Source: Erythrobacteraceae bacterium CCH12-C2 (GTDB lineage: Bacteria; Pseudomonadota; Alphaproteobacteria; Sphingomonadales; Sphingomonadaceae). From it: 64,000 nt of DNA. The notes below the pieces were generated by a model. The model did no database searches and was not told the DNA's origin. It saw only the letters and a program-made list of their open reading frames with translations. The position numbers and the translations under genes were made by a program. Positions 1-9,143 of the stretch are shown here, in pieces (the stretch's first letter is position 1; the number at the start of each line of letters is the position of its first letter). The DNA lies in contig LSKF01000150.1 in assembly GCA_001556995.1 (NCBI GenBank), forward strand, positions 44,673 to 108,672, in the 5' to 3' direction.

Positions 1-1426
1 CGAGCTTGAACAGGGCCGAGAGGGTGCGATCGACCACATTGGTATCGCCAAAGAATACCGCTTCGTTGATTTCAAGCTCGAGCCGCTGAGGCGCAATCCC
101 CGCCACTTCCAGCGCGGCGGTGACCAGTCCAACGAAGTTGTCCGATAGGAACAGCGCCACCGGCACATTGACCGCCACCCGGACGCTGTCCGGCCACTCC
201 GCGGCGGAAAGGCAGGCTTGGGCAATAGCCCAGGTGCCAACCTCGCCGAGCAGGCTTGACCCTTCAACAATCTGGGCAAACTCCTCCTCGTCAATGATCC
301 CGCGCTGATCATGGGTCCAGCAAACATGGGCTTCCAGCGCGCAGACCGCCTGAGAGCTCGCATCAACAATCGGTTCAAAGCGCAAAAACAACTGTTCTTC
401 GCGCAGCGCCTGCCCCAGATCCTGTTCCAACCGACGCCGAAAGATCGTCTCGTTTTCAAGCTCCCCCGAGAAGAATCGAAACTGCGCGCGCCCGCCATTC
501 TTGGCCGCGTAAAGCGCAAGGTCAGCCGCGCGCACAATCTCGTCACGAGTAATACCATCGTGCGGCGCGATCGCGACGCCAACCGAGGCTCCGATGACGC
601 AGCGCCCCTCCTCCAAGCTGAAAGGCTGGCGCAACATGGCGATGATCCGCATCGCCAATTCGCCAAGGATACCGCGATCGTCGATATCCGGCAGCATGAC
701 CTGAAATTCATCGCCGCCCAGCCGGCCGATCTCGCATTCGCGGTCTATTGCCCGCGTAATCCGAGCGGCCACCTGCTTGAGCAGCTCGTCGCCCGCCGCG
801 TGTCCGAGCGTATCATTCACATGCTTGAACCGATCGAGATCGATCATCATCACGGCGCAATTGCGACGCGCCGCCTTGAACGCCGTCAGCGTCGTCTCGA
901 TCTGATGCGCCATGCGGTGGCGATTGCTGAGGCCGGTGAGCGAATCGAGCCGCGCCAACCGAGCGGTTTCCTCCTCGCGGTGATACTCATCGGTGATGTC
1001 GGTGCCGGTTCCGCGAAAGCCCGCAAAATTGCCGTCAGGAGTGAACAGCGGCTGGCCGGCCAGACGCAAGACAACACCCTCTGGTCGCCGCGCCACCCGC
1101 ACCGCCAATCCTGAGAAGGCCTTATGCGCGCCCAGCATCAGCGAGAGCGACTTGCCCCGCCCTTCGCGGTCGGCAGCGGTAAAGATGGTCGTCATCGGCT
1201 GGCCCAGCAGGTCTTGCAGTTGCAGATCAAGCCGTGCCGCGATCGCGCCCGAGACATAGGTCAGATGCCCCTTGGCATCGCTCGCCCAGAACCAGCCGAG
1301 CCCGGACTGCTCCAGCTCGTCAAGCATCGCAAGCCGCTCGGTATCGGACAGGGCTGAGGCCGGCGTGACGCGCGACATCGGCGCGTTAGCGGCGCTGCGT
1401 GCAGACCAGAGGCCCTTTAGGGACAT
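1..1426 (-). CDS. PAS-GGDEF-EAL cyclic-di-GMP protein with degenerate EAL domain, 3' end missing
   Basis: The reading frame starts at ATG 1426 on the minus strand and runs off the left edge (475 codons visible, no stop). Reading it gives an N-terminal PAS-like segment (residues about 30-140, with GLGWFWASD and GFRGTGTDIT), then a GGDEF domain with intact RLGGDEFQV, then the first part of an EAL domain. No transmembrane segment is seen, so it is probably cytosolic. Cyclic-di-GMP synthesis by the GGDEF half is plausible. The EAL half departs from consensus: the usual YQPI reads FEPI, and the EAL signature reads LEAHVCW rather than FEALLRW. The following VAVN and LEINE segments keep the Asn and second Glu. 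It is a close paralogue of the next gene upstream (1575-4295), and the shared order suggests tandem duplication. Phosphodiesterase activity is doubtful; the EAL part may be a sensor. Confidence 0.85.
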   Translation of the reverse strand, partial: MSLKGLWSARSAANAPMSRVTPASALSDTERLAMLDELEQSGLGWFWASDAKGHLTYVSGAIAARLDLQLQDLLGQPMTTIFTAADREGRGKSLSLMLGAHKAFSGLAVRVARRPEGVVLRLAGQPLFTPDGNFAGFRGTGTDITDEYHREEETARLARLDSLTGLSNRHRMAHQIETTLTAFKAARRNCAVMMIDLDRFKHVNDTLGHAAGDELLKQVAARITRAIDRECEIGRLGGDEFQVMLPDIDDRGILGELAMRIIAMLRQPFSLEEGRCVIGASVGVAIAPHDGITRDEIVRAADLALYAAKNGGRAQFRFFSGELENETIFRRRLEQDLGQALREEQLFLRFEPIVDASSQAVCALEAHVCWTHDQRGIIDEEEFAQIVEGSSLLGEVGTWAIAQACLSAAEWPDSVRVAVNVPVALFLSDNFVGLVTAALEVAGIAPQRLELEINEAVFFGDTNVVDRTLSALFKL

Positions 1427-1574
1427 CTCGGGCTAACCTCCATTTTACTTAGCGGGCGGTCAGGCAGACGATCGCCAGACCAATGAAGAAGTAAAGCCCG
1501 ATGGTTATTTTTGTGCTAACGGGCCGGCACAAGAAACATGGTAAGTCCGGCGTTAGCGCGAAGCGCGGCACAGA

Positions 1575-4295
1575 TTACCAGCCGCTCACCGCAGCTGCCT
1601 GTGAGCGCTGGCTCTTGAGTACGGCGAAAGAACCATCCGCGCGCCGTTTGAGCGGCGCGTGGAATTCTATCCCCACCCGATTTTCGCGCGACCAACGGAC
1701 CTGAGCGGTCACCGACTTGTCAGCACCGAACTCAATCAGAATTCCACTGCCAGCGGGCATGTTCCACAAGCCTTCGATCATGGCGCCGCTTTCAGAGATG
1801 TTGCGTACCGTCGCGTTCAGACGGTTGCCGTTGTGCACCACGATCACACGGCGCAGCAGGTTCTGACGCGGTGCGCGTGCCGATTGGGGGCCATCCGCTT
1901 CAGCCGTCAGATCGCCTGAAACCAGAGAAGTTGCATCTGAAGCGCTCATCGGTTTGAAGTAGATGTAACCTTGGACATGACTGCATCCGAGCAGCCGCAC
2001 CAGCTCCAATTCGTCGATCGTCTCAACGCCTTCCGCAGTTGTGTCCATATGCAGCGCTTCGGCCAGCGACGTGATCGAGGCGATGATGGCACCGTTGCGG
2101 CTGCCTTCCTCGGTCGCACCCTGCACGAAGCTGCGGTCGATCTTGATCTTGTCGAACGGCGCTTTCTTGAGGTAGCCGAGCGAGGAATAACCCGTGCCGA
2201 AGTCGTCAAGCGCGAGCCGCACGCCAACCCGTTTCAGCGCCTTGAACATCGCGTCGGTGCCAGCGCTGTCGTTGAGAAACACGCTTTCGGTGATTTCGAG
2301 TTCAAGCCGCGAGGCGGCAACGCCGCTATGGGCCAGCGCATTGGCGACGATCGTGGGCAATTCCGGATTGGAGAATTGCAGCGGGGACACATTGACGGCG
2401 CAGCGGATCGAGGAAGGCCAGCGCGCAAGATCGGCACACGCTGTGCGCAAGGCCCATTGCCCCATCCGGTCGATCAGCCCGGCATCCTCGGCAATCGGCA
2501 CAAATTTGGCAGGGCTGAGCCAGCCGCGCTTGGGATGGTTCCAGCGCATCAGCGCTTCGAACCCGACGATCTTCTCGTTCGCCGCGTAGACGACGGGTTG
2601 GTAGTAGAGTTCAAGCTCGCCCTTGGCGATGGCATCGCGCAGGTCCTGCTCCAGCTCCGCGCGTTCTTCTGCCGCTGCATGAAGGTCTTCGGCATAGAAG
2701 CGGAACACACCGCGACCTGCGTCCTTGGCTGCGTAAAGCGCCAGATCAACATTGCGGATCAGCTCGTCGCTGGTCCTGCCCTGCTCGGGGGACAAGGCAA
2801 TACCCACTGACGCTCCGATGACCACGCTCTGCCCATCAATCGAATAGGGCTGGGATAGCGAGGCAATGATGTCGCCTGCCATATGGCCAAGCGTGCTGCG
2901 ATCCTGATCGCCGGGGACAATGACCTGAAACTCGTCGCCGCCCAGCCGTCCGCACCGACCGGCCCCGCCAATCGCACGTTCGAGCCGCTGTGCCACCTGC
3001 TTGAGCAGTGCATCGCCAGCGGGATGACCAAGCGTATCATTCACCTGCTTGAACCGGTCGAGATCGAGCATCAACACGGCACAACGGCGTTCACGCTCGC
3101 TGGGGGCGGCAAGGATCTGTTCGAGCGCCTCGCTCATCTGCACGCGATTGGCGAGGCCGGTCAGGGAATCGTAATGCGCAAGCCGGGAGACTTGCTGTTC
3201 GCTGCGGCGCTTTTCGGTCAGGTCGGTGCCATGGCCGCGAAAGCCGCAGAAATTCTTGAAGGAATCATAGACCGGGCGTCCGGTCAGCGCCCACCAGCGT
3301 TCATCATCTTCGGTCGCCGCGCGCACTTCGACATCGTGGAAAGCCGAGCGAGCAGACAAGTGAAAGGCCAGCGTGCGTTCAGCGTCGTTTGCGCCTGCGC
3401 TGGCATCGACGATTTCGCTGAGCGGACAGCCGCAGATGGCATCGGTGTCCTTCCCCAGCACCATAGCTGCTTTGGGCGAGATATAGGTGATCAGCCCTCG
3501 TCGGTCCGTTTCCCAGAACCAGCCCTGCCCGGTCTCCTCAAAGCTGCGCAGAATATCCTCGGCCCGGGCTGCCACACGCTCGCGCGCTTCACGCGCTGCG
3601 CGGCGCTGCTCAGCCGCCCGCCACTCAAGCCTGGCCATGAGCGCAAACGTGATGCCTGTAGCTACCAAGGCAGTAGCGGTAACCGGTCCTGGCGCAACAA
3701 GGCTAAAACCTGCCCAACTGGCAATCTTGGCGCAGAACAGTGAGATAATCCGCATCTCGAATAGCGCGGCGGCCGCGGCATTCATGCATACCATGGTCGC
3801 TACAGCCCATTGCCATGGCAGGCCCTCGCCAACCCACAGGGCAAGGGCATAACCAGCACACCCCATTGGCAACACAATCGCAGTCAAAATCACCAGTATC
3901 CGCAGCCATGCGGCGGCGTGCGTCCTGCGCTCGGTCGCGGCAAACACCGAGCCGCACGCAAACAGGGCGGCAGAGCCTAGCGCGAACGACAGCGTCGTGG
4001 TTGAAGGCAGTCCTTGCGAAACGCCCGCCGCTATCGTGTAGGCCGAAAGCAGAAAGACGGTCATGGCGCCCGCTTCACGCGGGAGCAGGAAGGATTGCTC
4101 GCTGGCTGATTCGCCCTCGGACAGGTGCGCGGCGGCATGGTCGTGAGGTCGGGTCCGATCCGATCCGCGCCGCTCGCCACGGCTGCGCTGATCCTGCTTG
4201 CGCGGCTTAGACCCGGGAAATGTACGCAGCTCTCCCACGCCGCCAGGAGCAGGTGGAGTTGGAAGTGCAAATTTCCGAATGGGCTCCCCAGACAT
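1575..4295 (-). CDS. Membrane-bound PAS-GGDEF-EAL protein with C-terminal PilZ-like domain
   Basis: A 906-residue protein that probably makes and/or breaks cyclic-di-GMP at the inner membrane. The order is a polar N-terminal tail (1-75), five or six hydrophobic helices (about 77-235), a PAS domain (about 250-375, GQGWFWETD), GGDEF (RLGGDEFQV intact), EAL (YYQPVV, FEALMRW, VNVSPLQF, LEITES, DDFGTG all intact) and a C-terminal PilZ-like domain (last ~90 residues, NISESG and IEFHAP). No RxxD inhibitory site precedes GGDEF. The PilZ arginine motif reads RQNLLR, one residue longer than the usual RxxxR. Both catalytic halves look competent. The start is uncertain: the first ATG has no clear Shine-Dalgarno, and a start nearer the first helix (ATG at 4064) is possible. 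It lies upstream of the paralogue at 1-1426 on the same strand. Confidence 0.88.
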   Translation of the reverse strand: MSGEPIRKFALPTPPAPGGVGELRTFPGSKPRKQDQRSRGERRGSDRTRPHDHAAAHLSEGESASEQSFLLPREAGAMTVFLLSAYTIAAGVSQGLPSTTTLSFALGSAALFACGSVFAATERRTHAAAWLRILVILTAIVLPMGCAGYALALWVGEGLPWQWAVATMVCMNAAAAALFEMRIISLFCAKIASWAGFSLVAPGPVTATALVATGITFALMARLEWRAAEQRRAAREARERVAARAEDILRSFEETGQGWFWETDRRGLITYISPKAAMVLGKDTDAICGCPLSEIVDASAGANDAERTLAFHLSARSAFHDVEVRAATEDDERWWALTGRPVYDSFKNFCGFRGHGTDLTEKRRSEQQVSRLAHYDSLTGLANRVQMSEALEQILAAPSERERRCAVLMLDLDRFKQVNDTLGHPAGDALLKQVAQRLERAIGGAGRCGRLGGDEFQVIVPGDQDRSTLGHMAGDIIASLSQPYSIDGQSVVIGASVGIALSPEQGRTSDELIRNVDLALYAAKDAGRGVFRFYAEDLHAAAEERAELEQDLRDAIAKGELELYYQPVVYAANEKIVGFEALMRWNHPKRGWLSPAKFVPIAEDAGLIDRMGQWALRTACADLARWPSSIRCAVNVSPLQFSNPELPTIVANALAHSGVAASRLELEITESVFLNDSAGTDAMFKALKRVGVRLALDDFGTGYSSLGYLKKAPFDKIKIDRSFVQGATEEGSRNGAIIASITSLAEALHMDTTAEGVETIDELELVRLLGCSHVQGYIYFKPMSASDATSLVSGDLTAEADGPQSARAPRQNLLRRVIVVHNGNRLNATVRNISESGAMIEGLWNMPAGSGILIEFGADKSVTAQVRWSRENRVGIEFHAPLKRRADGSFAVLKSQRSQAAAVSGW

Positions 4296-4370
4296 CGTCG
4301 AGGATATGGCGCAAAACCGCTAAGAAAAGAGTTAACCGCGAGATTGAATTTTGTGTTGCAAAGACCCCGC

Positions 4371-4376
4371 TACAAT
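4371..4376 (+). promoter_or_regulatory. Candidate -10 box upstream of phaC
   Basis: TACAAT lies 125 bases before the phaC start in the 205-base gap that separates the divergent cyclic-di-GMP gene from phaC. A poor -35 (TTTTGT, 16-base spacing) precedes it. TTGCAA occurs just upstream of it and again about 35 bases downstream. These might be regulator half-sites, but they are too short to assign. Confidence 0.3.
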
Positions 4377-4500
4377 CACAGCCCGCTGCGGCGCGCGCTT
4401 GCAACTTGAACCGCCACGCTGCATTCTGATCCGTAGCACGCCGTTAAGAGATTGCGGTCAAACAGGCCGGACCACACAGGCGCGACGATAAGAGGATGTT

Positions 4501-6198
4501 ATGGCTAGCAGCAAAGTGAAACTCGAAAACGAAGCCGCCCAGTCCACCAACGCCCTTGGCCCGCTGATCGGGGTGGCGCGGGAAGATTTCGTCAGCGCGG
4601 TCGCCTTGTTGCTGCGTGAGACAGCGTCCGATCCGACCCGCTTCATCCGCCACTCGACGGCGATGGCACAGGACATGGTCAAGATCATGACCGGCAAGAG
4701 CGAGCTAGCTCCCGATCCCAAGGACAAGCGGTTCATGGACCCGGCGTGGCAATACAACCCGTTCTTCCGTGCAGGGGCACAATATTACCTCGCTGTTCAG
4801 AAAGGCATGAAGAACTGGCTGGAAGAGCTTGAGCTCGACGAGCTGGAACGCAACCGCGCGAACTTCATCGCCAATATCATTCTCGATGGCCTCGCTCCGA
4901 CGAACACGCTGGTCGGCAATCCCACTGCGCAAAAACAGATCATCAACTCAGGCGGCCTCAGCCTGATCAAGGGCCTTCAGAACGCCTATAACGATATCGT
5001 CCACAACAAGGGCATGGTCAGCCAGGTTGACAAGCGCCCCTTCAAGCTGGGCAAGAACGTCGCCACATCCAAAGGCAATGTCGTCTATCGCGATGAGATG
5101 ATGGAGCTGGTCCAGTACGCCCCGTCCACCGAAGAGGTCTACGCCATCCCGCAGCTGACCATCCCGCCGCAGATCAACAAGATGTATATCAACGATCTCA
5201 GCCCGGATAAGTCCGTGGTGAAGTGGCAGGTCGACAACGGCATCCAGACCTTCGTGATCTCGTGGCGCAACCCCTCCAAGGAACAGGGCAAGTGGGGCAT
5301 GGCCGACTATATCGCCGCCTGTGAAAAGGCGCTGGAGGTGGTGGCCTCGATCACCGGATCGAAGAAGGTCAATGTCTCGGCCGGGTGTTCGGGCGGGCAG
5401 ACCGCATCGGTGCTCGCGTCCAAGCTCGCCGCGACCGGCAATCCGATCCTCGGCACGCTGACGCTGATGGTGTGCGTGCTCCACCCCAAGCCGACCGATA
5501 TCGAAGCCGGATCGCTGGTCAGCGAGAACGGGATGCAGCTCGCGCGCCAACGCGCGATGAAGCAGGGCGTCATCAAGGCCGACGATCTGGCGCGCGGCTT
5601 TGCCTGGCTGCGCCCCAATGACCTGATCTGGAACTATGTCATCAACAACTACCTGCTGGGGCAAGACCCGCCCGCTTTCGACGTGCTGTTCTGGAATGCG
5701 GACGCCACCAACCTGTCATCCAGCCTGATGGGCGATTTCCTCACCCTTTTCGAAACCCTCGCCTTTACCAAGAAGGGCGAGGTCGAGATGGCAGGGCACA
5801 AGGTCGACCTCAGCAAAGTCACCGCGGACCTATTCATCCTTGGCGGGGTGACCGATCATATCACCCCGTGGAAGGCGACCTATCGCTCGACCCAGCTGTT
5901 CGGCTCAAAGGATGTGACCTACGTGCTCAGTCAATCGGGCCACATGCAGGCAATCCTCAACCCGCCGGGCAATCCCAAGGCCAAGTATTTCGTCCAGAAA
6001 AAGAAGGGCAAACTCCCGGAAACCGCCGACGAGTGGTTGCAAGGGGTCGAAGAGGTCCCTGGCAGCTGGTGGCCGCTCTGGATGGAGTGGGTTCAGGCGC
6101 GCTCGGGAGCCAAGAAGCCGGCTCCGGCCGCGCTCGGGAATGGCACCTATTTGCCGCTTGAGCCCGCGCCGGGACTCTACGTCGTCGAAGAAGTCTGA
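4501..6198 (+). CDS. phaC: Polyhydroxyalkanoate synthase, class II-like
   Basis: Polymerises (R)-3-hydroxyacyl-CoA into polyhydroxyalkanoate at the granule surface. The 565-residue protein has the PhaC N-terminal domain (DPAWQYNPFFR at about 80) and an alpha/beta-hydrolase core. The catalytic triad can be placed at Cys296 (in AGCSGGQ), Asp452 (GVTDHITPW) and His481 (SGHMQ). Length and triad positions match Pseudomonas class II enzymes (Cys296/Asp452/His480 in PhaC1) better than class I (Cys319, about 590 residues). The lipase-like box reads A-G-C-S-G-G, lacking the first Gly of G-x-C-x-G-G. SD-like AAGAGGA lies just upstream. A depolymerase follows at 6330, as in pseudomonad pha clusters, but no phasin or second synthase is nearby. 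Confidence 0.93.
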   Translation: MASSKVKLENEAAQSTNALGPLIGVAREDFVSAVALLLRETASDPTRFIRHSTAMAQDMVKIMTGKSELAPDPKDKRFMDPAWQYNPFFRAGAQYYLAVQKGMKNWLEELELDELERNRANFIANIILDGLAPTNTLVGNPTAQKQIINSGGLSLIKGLQNAYNDIVHNKGMVSQVDKRPFKLGKNVATSKGNVVYRDEMMELVQYAPSTEEVYAIPQLTIPPQINKMYINDLSPDKSVVKWQVDNGIQTFVISWRNPSKEQGKWGMADYIAACEKALEVVASITGSKKVNVSAGCSGGQTASVLASKLAATGNPILGTLTLMVCVLHPKPTDIEAGSLVSENGMQLARQRAMKQGVIKADDLARGFAWLRPNDLIWNYVINNYLLGQDPPAFDVLFWNADATNLSSSLMGDFLTLFETLAFTKKGEVEMAGHKVDLSKVTADLFILGGVTDHITPWKATYRSTQLFGSKDVTYVLSQSGHMQAILNPPGNPKAKYFVQKKKGKLPETADEWLQGVEEVPGSWWPLWMEWVQARSGAKKPAPAALGNGTYLPLEPAPGLYVVEEV

Positions 6199-6329
6199 TA
6201 TTGCGGTGCAGCGCGCAGGGCCGCTGAGGGGCGGTGCTGGCGCGACATTTTGTGGGCGCGCGGGTTAAGGGATCGACCTGCGCGCCCAACCCAGCGCCCT
6301 GTTTGGCGCGCAGAAAGGACGGGTTTTTC

Positions 6330-7193
6330 GTGGCCAATGCAATGGACGGTGCTGTCGTCACCATGGAACAGGTGGGCGGCCGGACGCTACGGACTGCGGC
6401 ATGGCGGCTCGACATGCCATCCGATCACCTGCCGATCCTGTTCTTCAACGGCATCGGCGCGAACATCGAGGCAGTGGCCCCGCTCGCAGCCGCCATGCCC
6501 GAGCGCGGTTTTATCATGTTCGACATGCCGGGCACGGGCGAATCGCCCGATCCGGTGCTGCCCTACAACCCCTTCATCATGAGCTGGACCGCAGCCCAGT
6601 TGCTGGCGCGCTATGGCCTCGATCAGGTCGACGTGATGGGCGTATCGTGGGGCGGTGCGATGGCGCAGCACTTCGCGCTCCAACACCCCAAGCGCACCCG
6701 GCGGCTGACCCTGATCGCCACCACCCCGGGCATGCTGATGGTGCCGGGTAACCCGGCCGCTTTCACCAAGATGGCCGACCCGCGCCGCTATATCGACCCC
6801 GAGTTCATGAATGAACACTTCGCCACGCTTTATGGCGGGGTCGACAAGGACGGGGCTAAACACCAGAAGGACAGCCATATTGGCCGGTTGAAGCCCCCTT
6901 CACCGCGCGGCTACATGTATCAGCTGCTGTGTATGCTCGGCTGGACCAGCCTGCCCGCTCTGCCTTTCCTCGGGAAGGAAACGCTGATCATGATGGGCGA
7001 GGATGACCAGATCGTCCCCGTGATCAACGGCAAGATCCTGAAGGCGATGATCCCGCGCTCGCGTCTCGTTACCTTTGAGGGCGGCGGTCACCTGTTCCTG
7101 CTGACCCACACCGACGAGAGCCTGGTCGCGATCCGCGAATTTCTCGACGCTCCCGAGACCGAGAAAGAAGGCCGGCGGACGGCGATGGCCTAG
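6330..7193 (+). CDS. phaZ: Intracellular poly(3-hydroxyalkanoate) depolymerase
   Basis: Alpha/beta hydrolase expected to mobilise stored PHA. With a GTG start at 6330 it is 287 residues. The frame is open upstream to 6234, but AAAGGAC sits about 10 bases before the GTG and homology begins only after it. Nucleophile Ser106 lies in GVSWGGA, the oxyanion region in FNGIGAN, and the catalytic Asp and His in GEDDQIVP and GGGHLFL. I recall the same blocks, in the same order, in Pseudomonas PhaZ (GVSWGGA, DDGHLFL). It is 131 bases downstream of phaC and probably cotranscribed. A generic alpha/beta hydrolase is the alternative, but the motif match and position favour PhaZ. Confidence 0.85.
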   Translation: MANAMDGAVVTMEQVGGRTLRTAAWRLDMPSDHLPILFFNGIGANIEAVAPLAAAMPERGFIMFDMPGTGESPDPVLPYNPFIMSWTAAQLLARYGLDQVDVMGVSWGGAMAQHFALQHPKRTRRLTLIATTPGMLMVPGNPAAFTKMADPRRYIDPEFMNEHFATLYGGVDKDGAKHQKDSHIGRLKPPSPRGYMYQLLCMLGWTSLPALPFLGKETLIMMGEDDQIVPVINGKILKAMIPRSRLVTFEGGGHLFLLTHTDESLVAIREFLDAPETEKEGRRTAMA

Positions 7194-7355
7194 GGCAGCA
7201 AATCCAACAAGTCCTACAACGAGCGGACAAAAGTTGAAGATTTTGGCAGGTAGACGCCCTCAGGCGCGCGAAGGTGCTTTGTCAACCAACGCGCCCACCC
7301 CTTGTAGGCGCCTGCACTTTGCGACATTCTCCCGGACAAAAGGGAGAGAGAAAAA

Positions 7356-9122
7356 ATGGCGCAATATGACCTCATCCTCCGGGGCGGGACGATTGTCGAT
7401 GGCACCGGGGCGGCGGGCTTTGTGGGCGATGTTGCGATCAGGGGAGGTGTGATCGCAGCAGTGGGCCGGGTCGAAGGCACGGCTGCGGAGGAGATTGACG
7501 CGGCTGGTAAGATCATCACCCCCGGCTTTGTCGACATCCACACCCATTATGATGGTCAGGCGACCTGGGATCAGGAGATGGCCCCATCAAGCTGGCACGG
7601 TGTCACTACGGTGATCATGGGCAATTGCGGCGTCGGCTTTGCTCCCGCCAAGCCCGACCGCCACGAATGGCTCATTAGCCTGATGGAAGGGGTGGAAGAC
7701 ATCCCCGGCACCGCGCTCGCCGAAGGGATCACCTGGGATTGGGAGACCTTCCCCGAATACCTCGATGCCTTGGAAAAGCTCCCCCGCACGGTCGATATCG
7801 GCACTCACGTCCCCCACGGCGCGGTGCGGGCCTATGTGCTGGGCGACCGCGAACAGCCGGGCGCAGTGCCCACCGATGAGGACATCGCCGCGATGGCGCG
7901 CATCGTCGAGGATGGGGTGCGCGCTGGGGCGCTGGGCTTCTCGACCTCGCGCACGGTGCTGCACAAGTCGGTCGATGGCGAACTCGTCCCCGGCACCACG
8001 GCCACGCCTGAAGAACTGATCGCCATCGGCGAGGCCATGGGCCGCGCCACTGCCGCAGGCGGCCATGCCGTGTTCGAGATGGCAAGCGACCTCAAGCGCG
8101 AATGGAACGAGTTCGTCTGGATGGGCAAATTGAGCCGCGAAGCCAAGATCCCGGTCACCTTCGCCGCGCTCCAATCCATCGCCAAGGAAATGCCGCTGTC
8201 CGAGCAGATCGCGAATATGCGCGCCGAGAACGATAATGGCGCAAACATCGTCGCCCAGATCGCACTGCGCGGCAACGGGATCATCATGGCATGGCAGGGC
8301 ACGGTAAACCCCTTCGCCTTCCGCCCAAGCTGGATGGCGATCAAGGACCTGCCGTGGGAGGCGCAAAAGGCGAAACTGCTCGACCCTGCCTTCAAGGCAC
8401 AGCTGCTGGCTGAACCCAATGACTACACCAACGCCCCCACGGATATCGGCGGGGTGGTGATGGTGATCAGCCAAGGCTGGGCGATGCAATACGAGATGGA
8501 CCCCGATTTCGACAATGAACCCGGCCCGGAGGCGAGCATCAACGCCCGCGCCGCCGCCGCCGGGATGACTCCGCAGGAATATGCCTATGACCTGCTGTGC
8601 CGCGACGAGGGCAAGGGCTTTATCTACCTGCCGATCCTGAATTACGCCGACGGTAATCTCGACTTCCTCCACCCACTCCAGCACGCCGATGACACGGTGA
8701 ATTCGCTGTCTGACGGCGGCGCGCATTGCGGCACGATCTGCGATGCGGCCTCGCCTACCTTTATGCTCGAACATTGGGTGAAAAGCCGCCGCCGCGGCGC
8801 GCGGATTGCGCTCGAACAGGCGATCAAGCGCCAGTGCCGCGATACGGCGGTGCTTTATGGACTGGAAGATCGCGGCGTGATCGCGCCGGGTTATCTTGCG
8901 GACCTCAACGTCATCGACATGGAGCGCCTGAAGCTCGGCAAGCCATGGCTGGCGTTCGACCTTCCGGCAGGCGGCAAGCGGCTGTTGCAGAAGGCCGATG
9001 GCTATGTTGCCACCATCAAGAGCGGCGTGGTGACCTTCCGCGATGGGGCGTGGACAGGCGCCACCCCGGGCGGGCTGATCCGTGGTCCACAGCGCGTGGG
9101 ATGGGCAGAAGCGGCGGAGTGA
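7356..9122 (+). CDS. N-acyl-D-amino-acid deacylase (amidohydrolase superfamily)
   Basis: A 588-residue zinc amidohydrolase that probably removes the acyl group from N-acyl-D-amino acids. The N-terminal beta-sandwich segment ([13 protein letters not shown]) leads into the metal-binding HTH motif (His62, His64 in DIHTHYDGQ), followed by GNCGVGFAP, typical of the D-aminoacylase group. A late SDGGAH supplies another His, and the C-terminal ADLNVID segment closes the sandwich. A purine-rich Shine-Dalgarno (GGGAGAGAG) precedes the ATG. It stands alone between phaZ and a convergent DUF2855 gene (21-base gap). No signal peptide is seen, so it is cytoplasmic. Substrate is not determinable from sequence; related dihydropyrimidinase-like activities are less likely. 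Confidence 0.85.
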   Translation: MAQYDLILRGGTIVDGTGAAGFVGDVAIRGGVIAAVGRVEGTAAEEIDAAGKIITPGFVDIHTHYDGQATWDQEMAPSSWHGVTTVIMGNCGVGFAPAKPDRHEWLISLMEGVEDIPGTALAEGITWDWETFPEYLDALEKLPRTVDIGTHVPHGAVRAYVLGDREQPGAVPTDEDIAAMARIVEDGVRAGALGFSTSRTVLHKSVDGELVPGTTATPEELIAIGEAMGRATAAGGHAVFEMASDLKREWNEFVWMGKLSREAKIPVTFAALQSIAKEMPLSEQIANMRAENDNGANIVAQIALRGNGIIMAWQGTVNPFAFRPSWMAIKDLPWEAQKAKLLDPAFKAQLLAEPNDYTNAPTDIGGVVMVISQGWAMQYEMDPDFDNEPGPEASINARAAAAGMTPQEYAYDLLCRDEGKGFIYLPILNYADGNLDFLHPLQHADDTVNSLSDGGAHCGTICDAASPTFMLEHWVKSRRRGARIALEQAIKRQCRDTAVLYGLEDRGVIAPGYLADLNVIDMERLKLGKPWLAFDLPAGGKRLLQKADGYVATIKSGVVTFRDGAWTGATPGGLIRGPQRVGWAEAAE

Positions 9123-9143
9123 TCCGCCGCCGCACCCTCCGGC

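Noticed and set aside
311..1114. Plus-strand 267-residue open frame
   Set aside because: It is the antisense shadow of the GGDEF-EAL gene; the same pattern recurs opposite the GGDEF part of the neighbouring paralogue.
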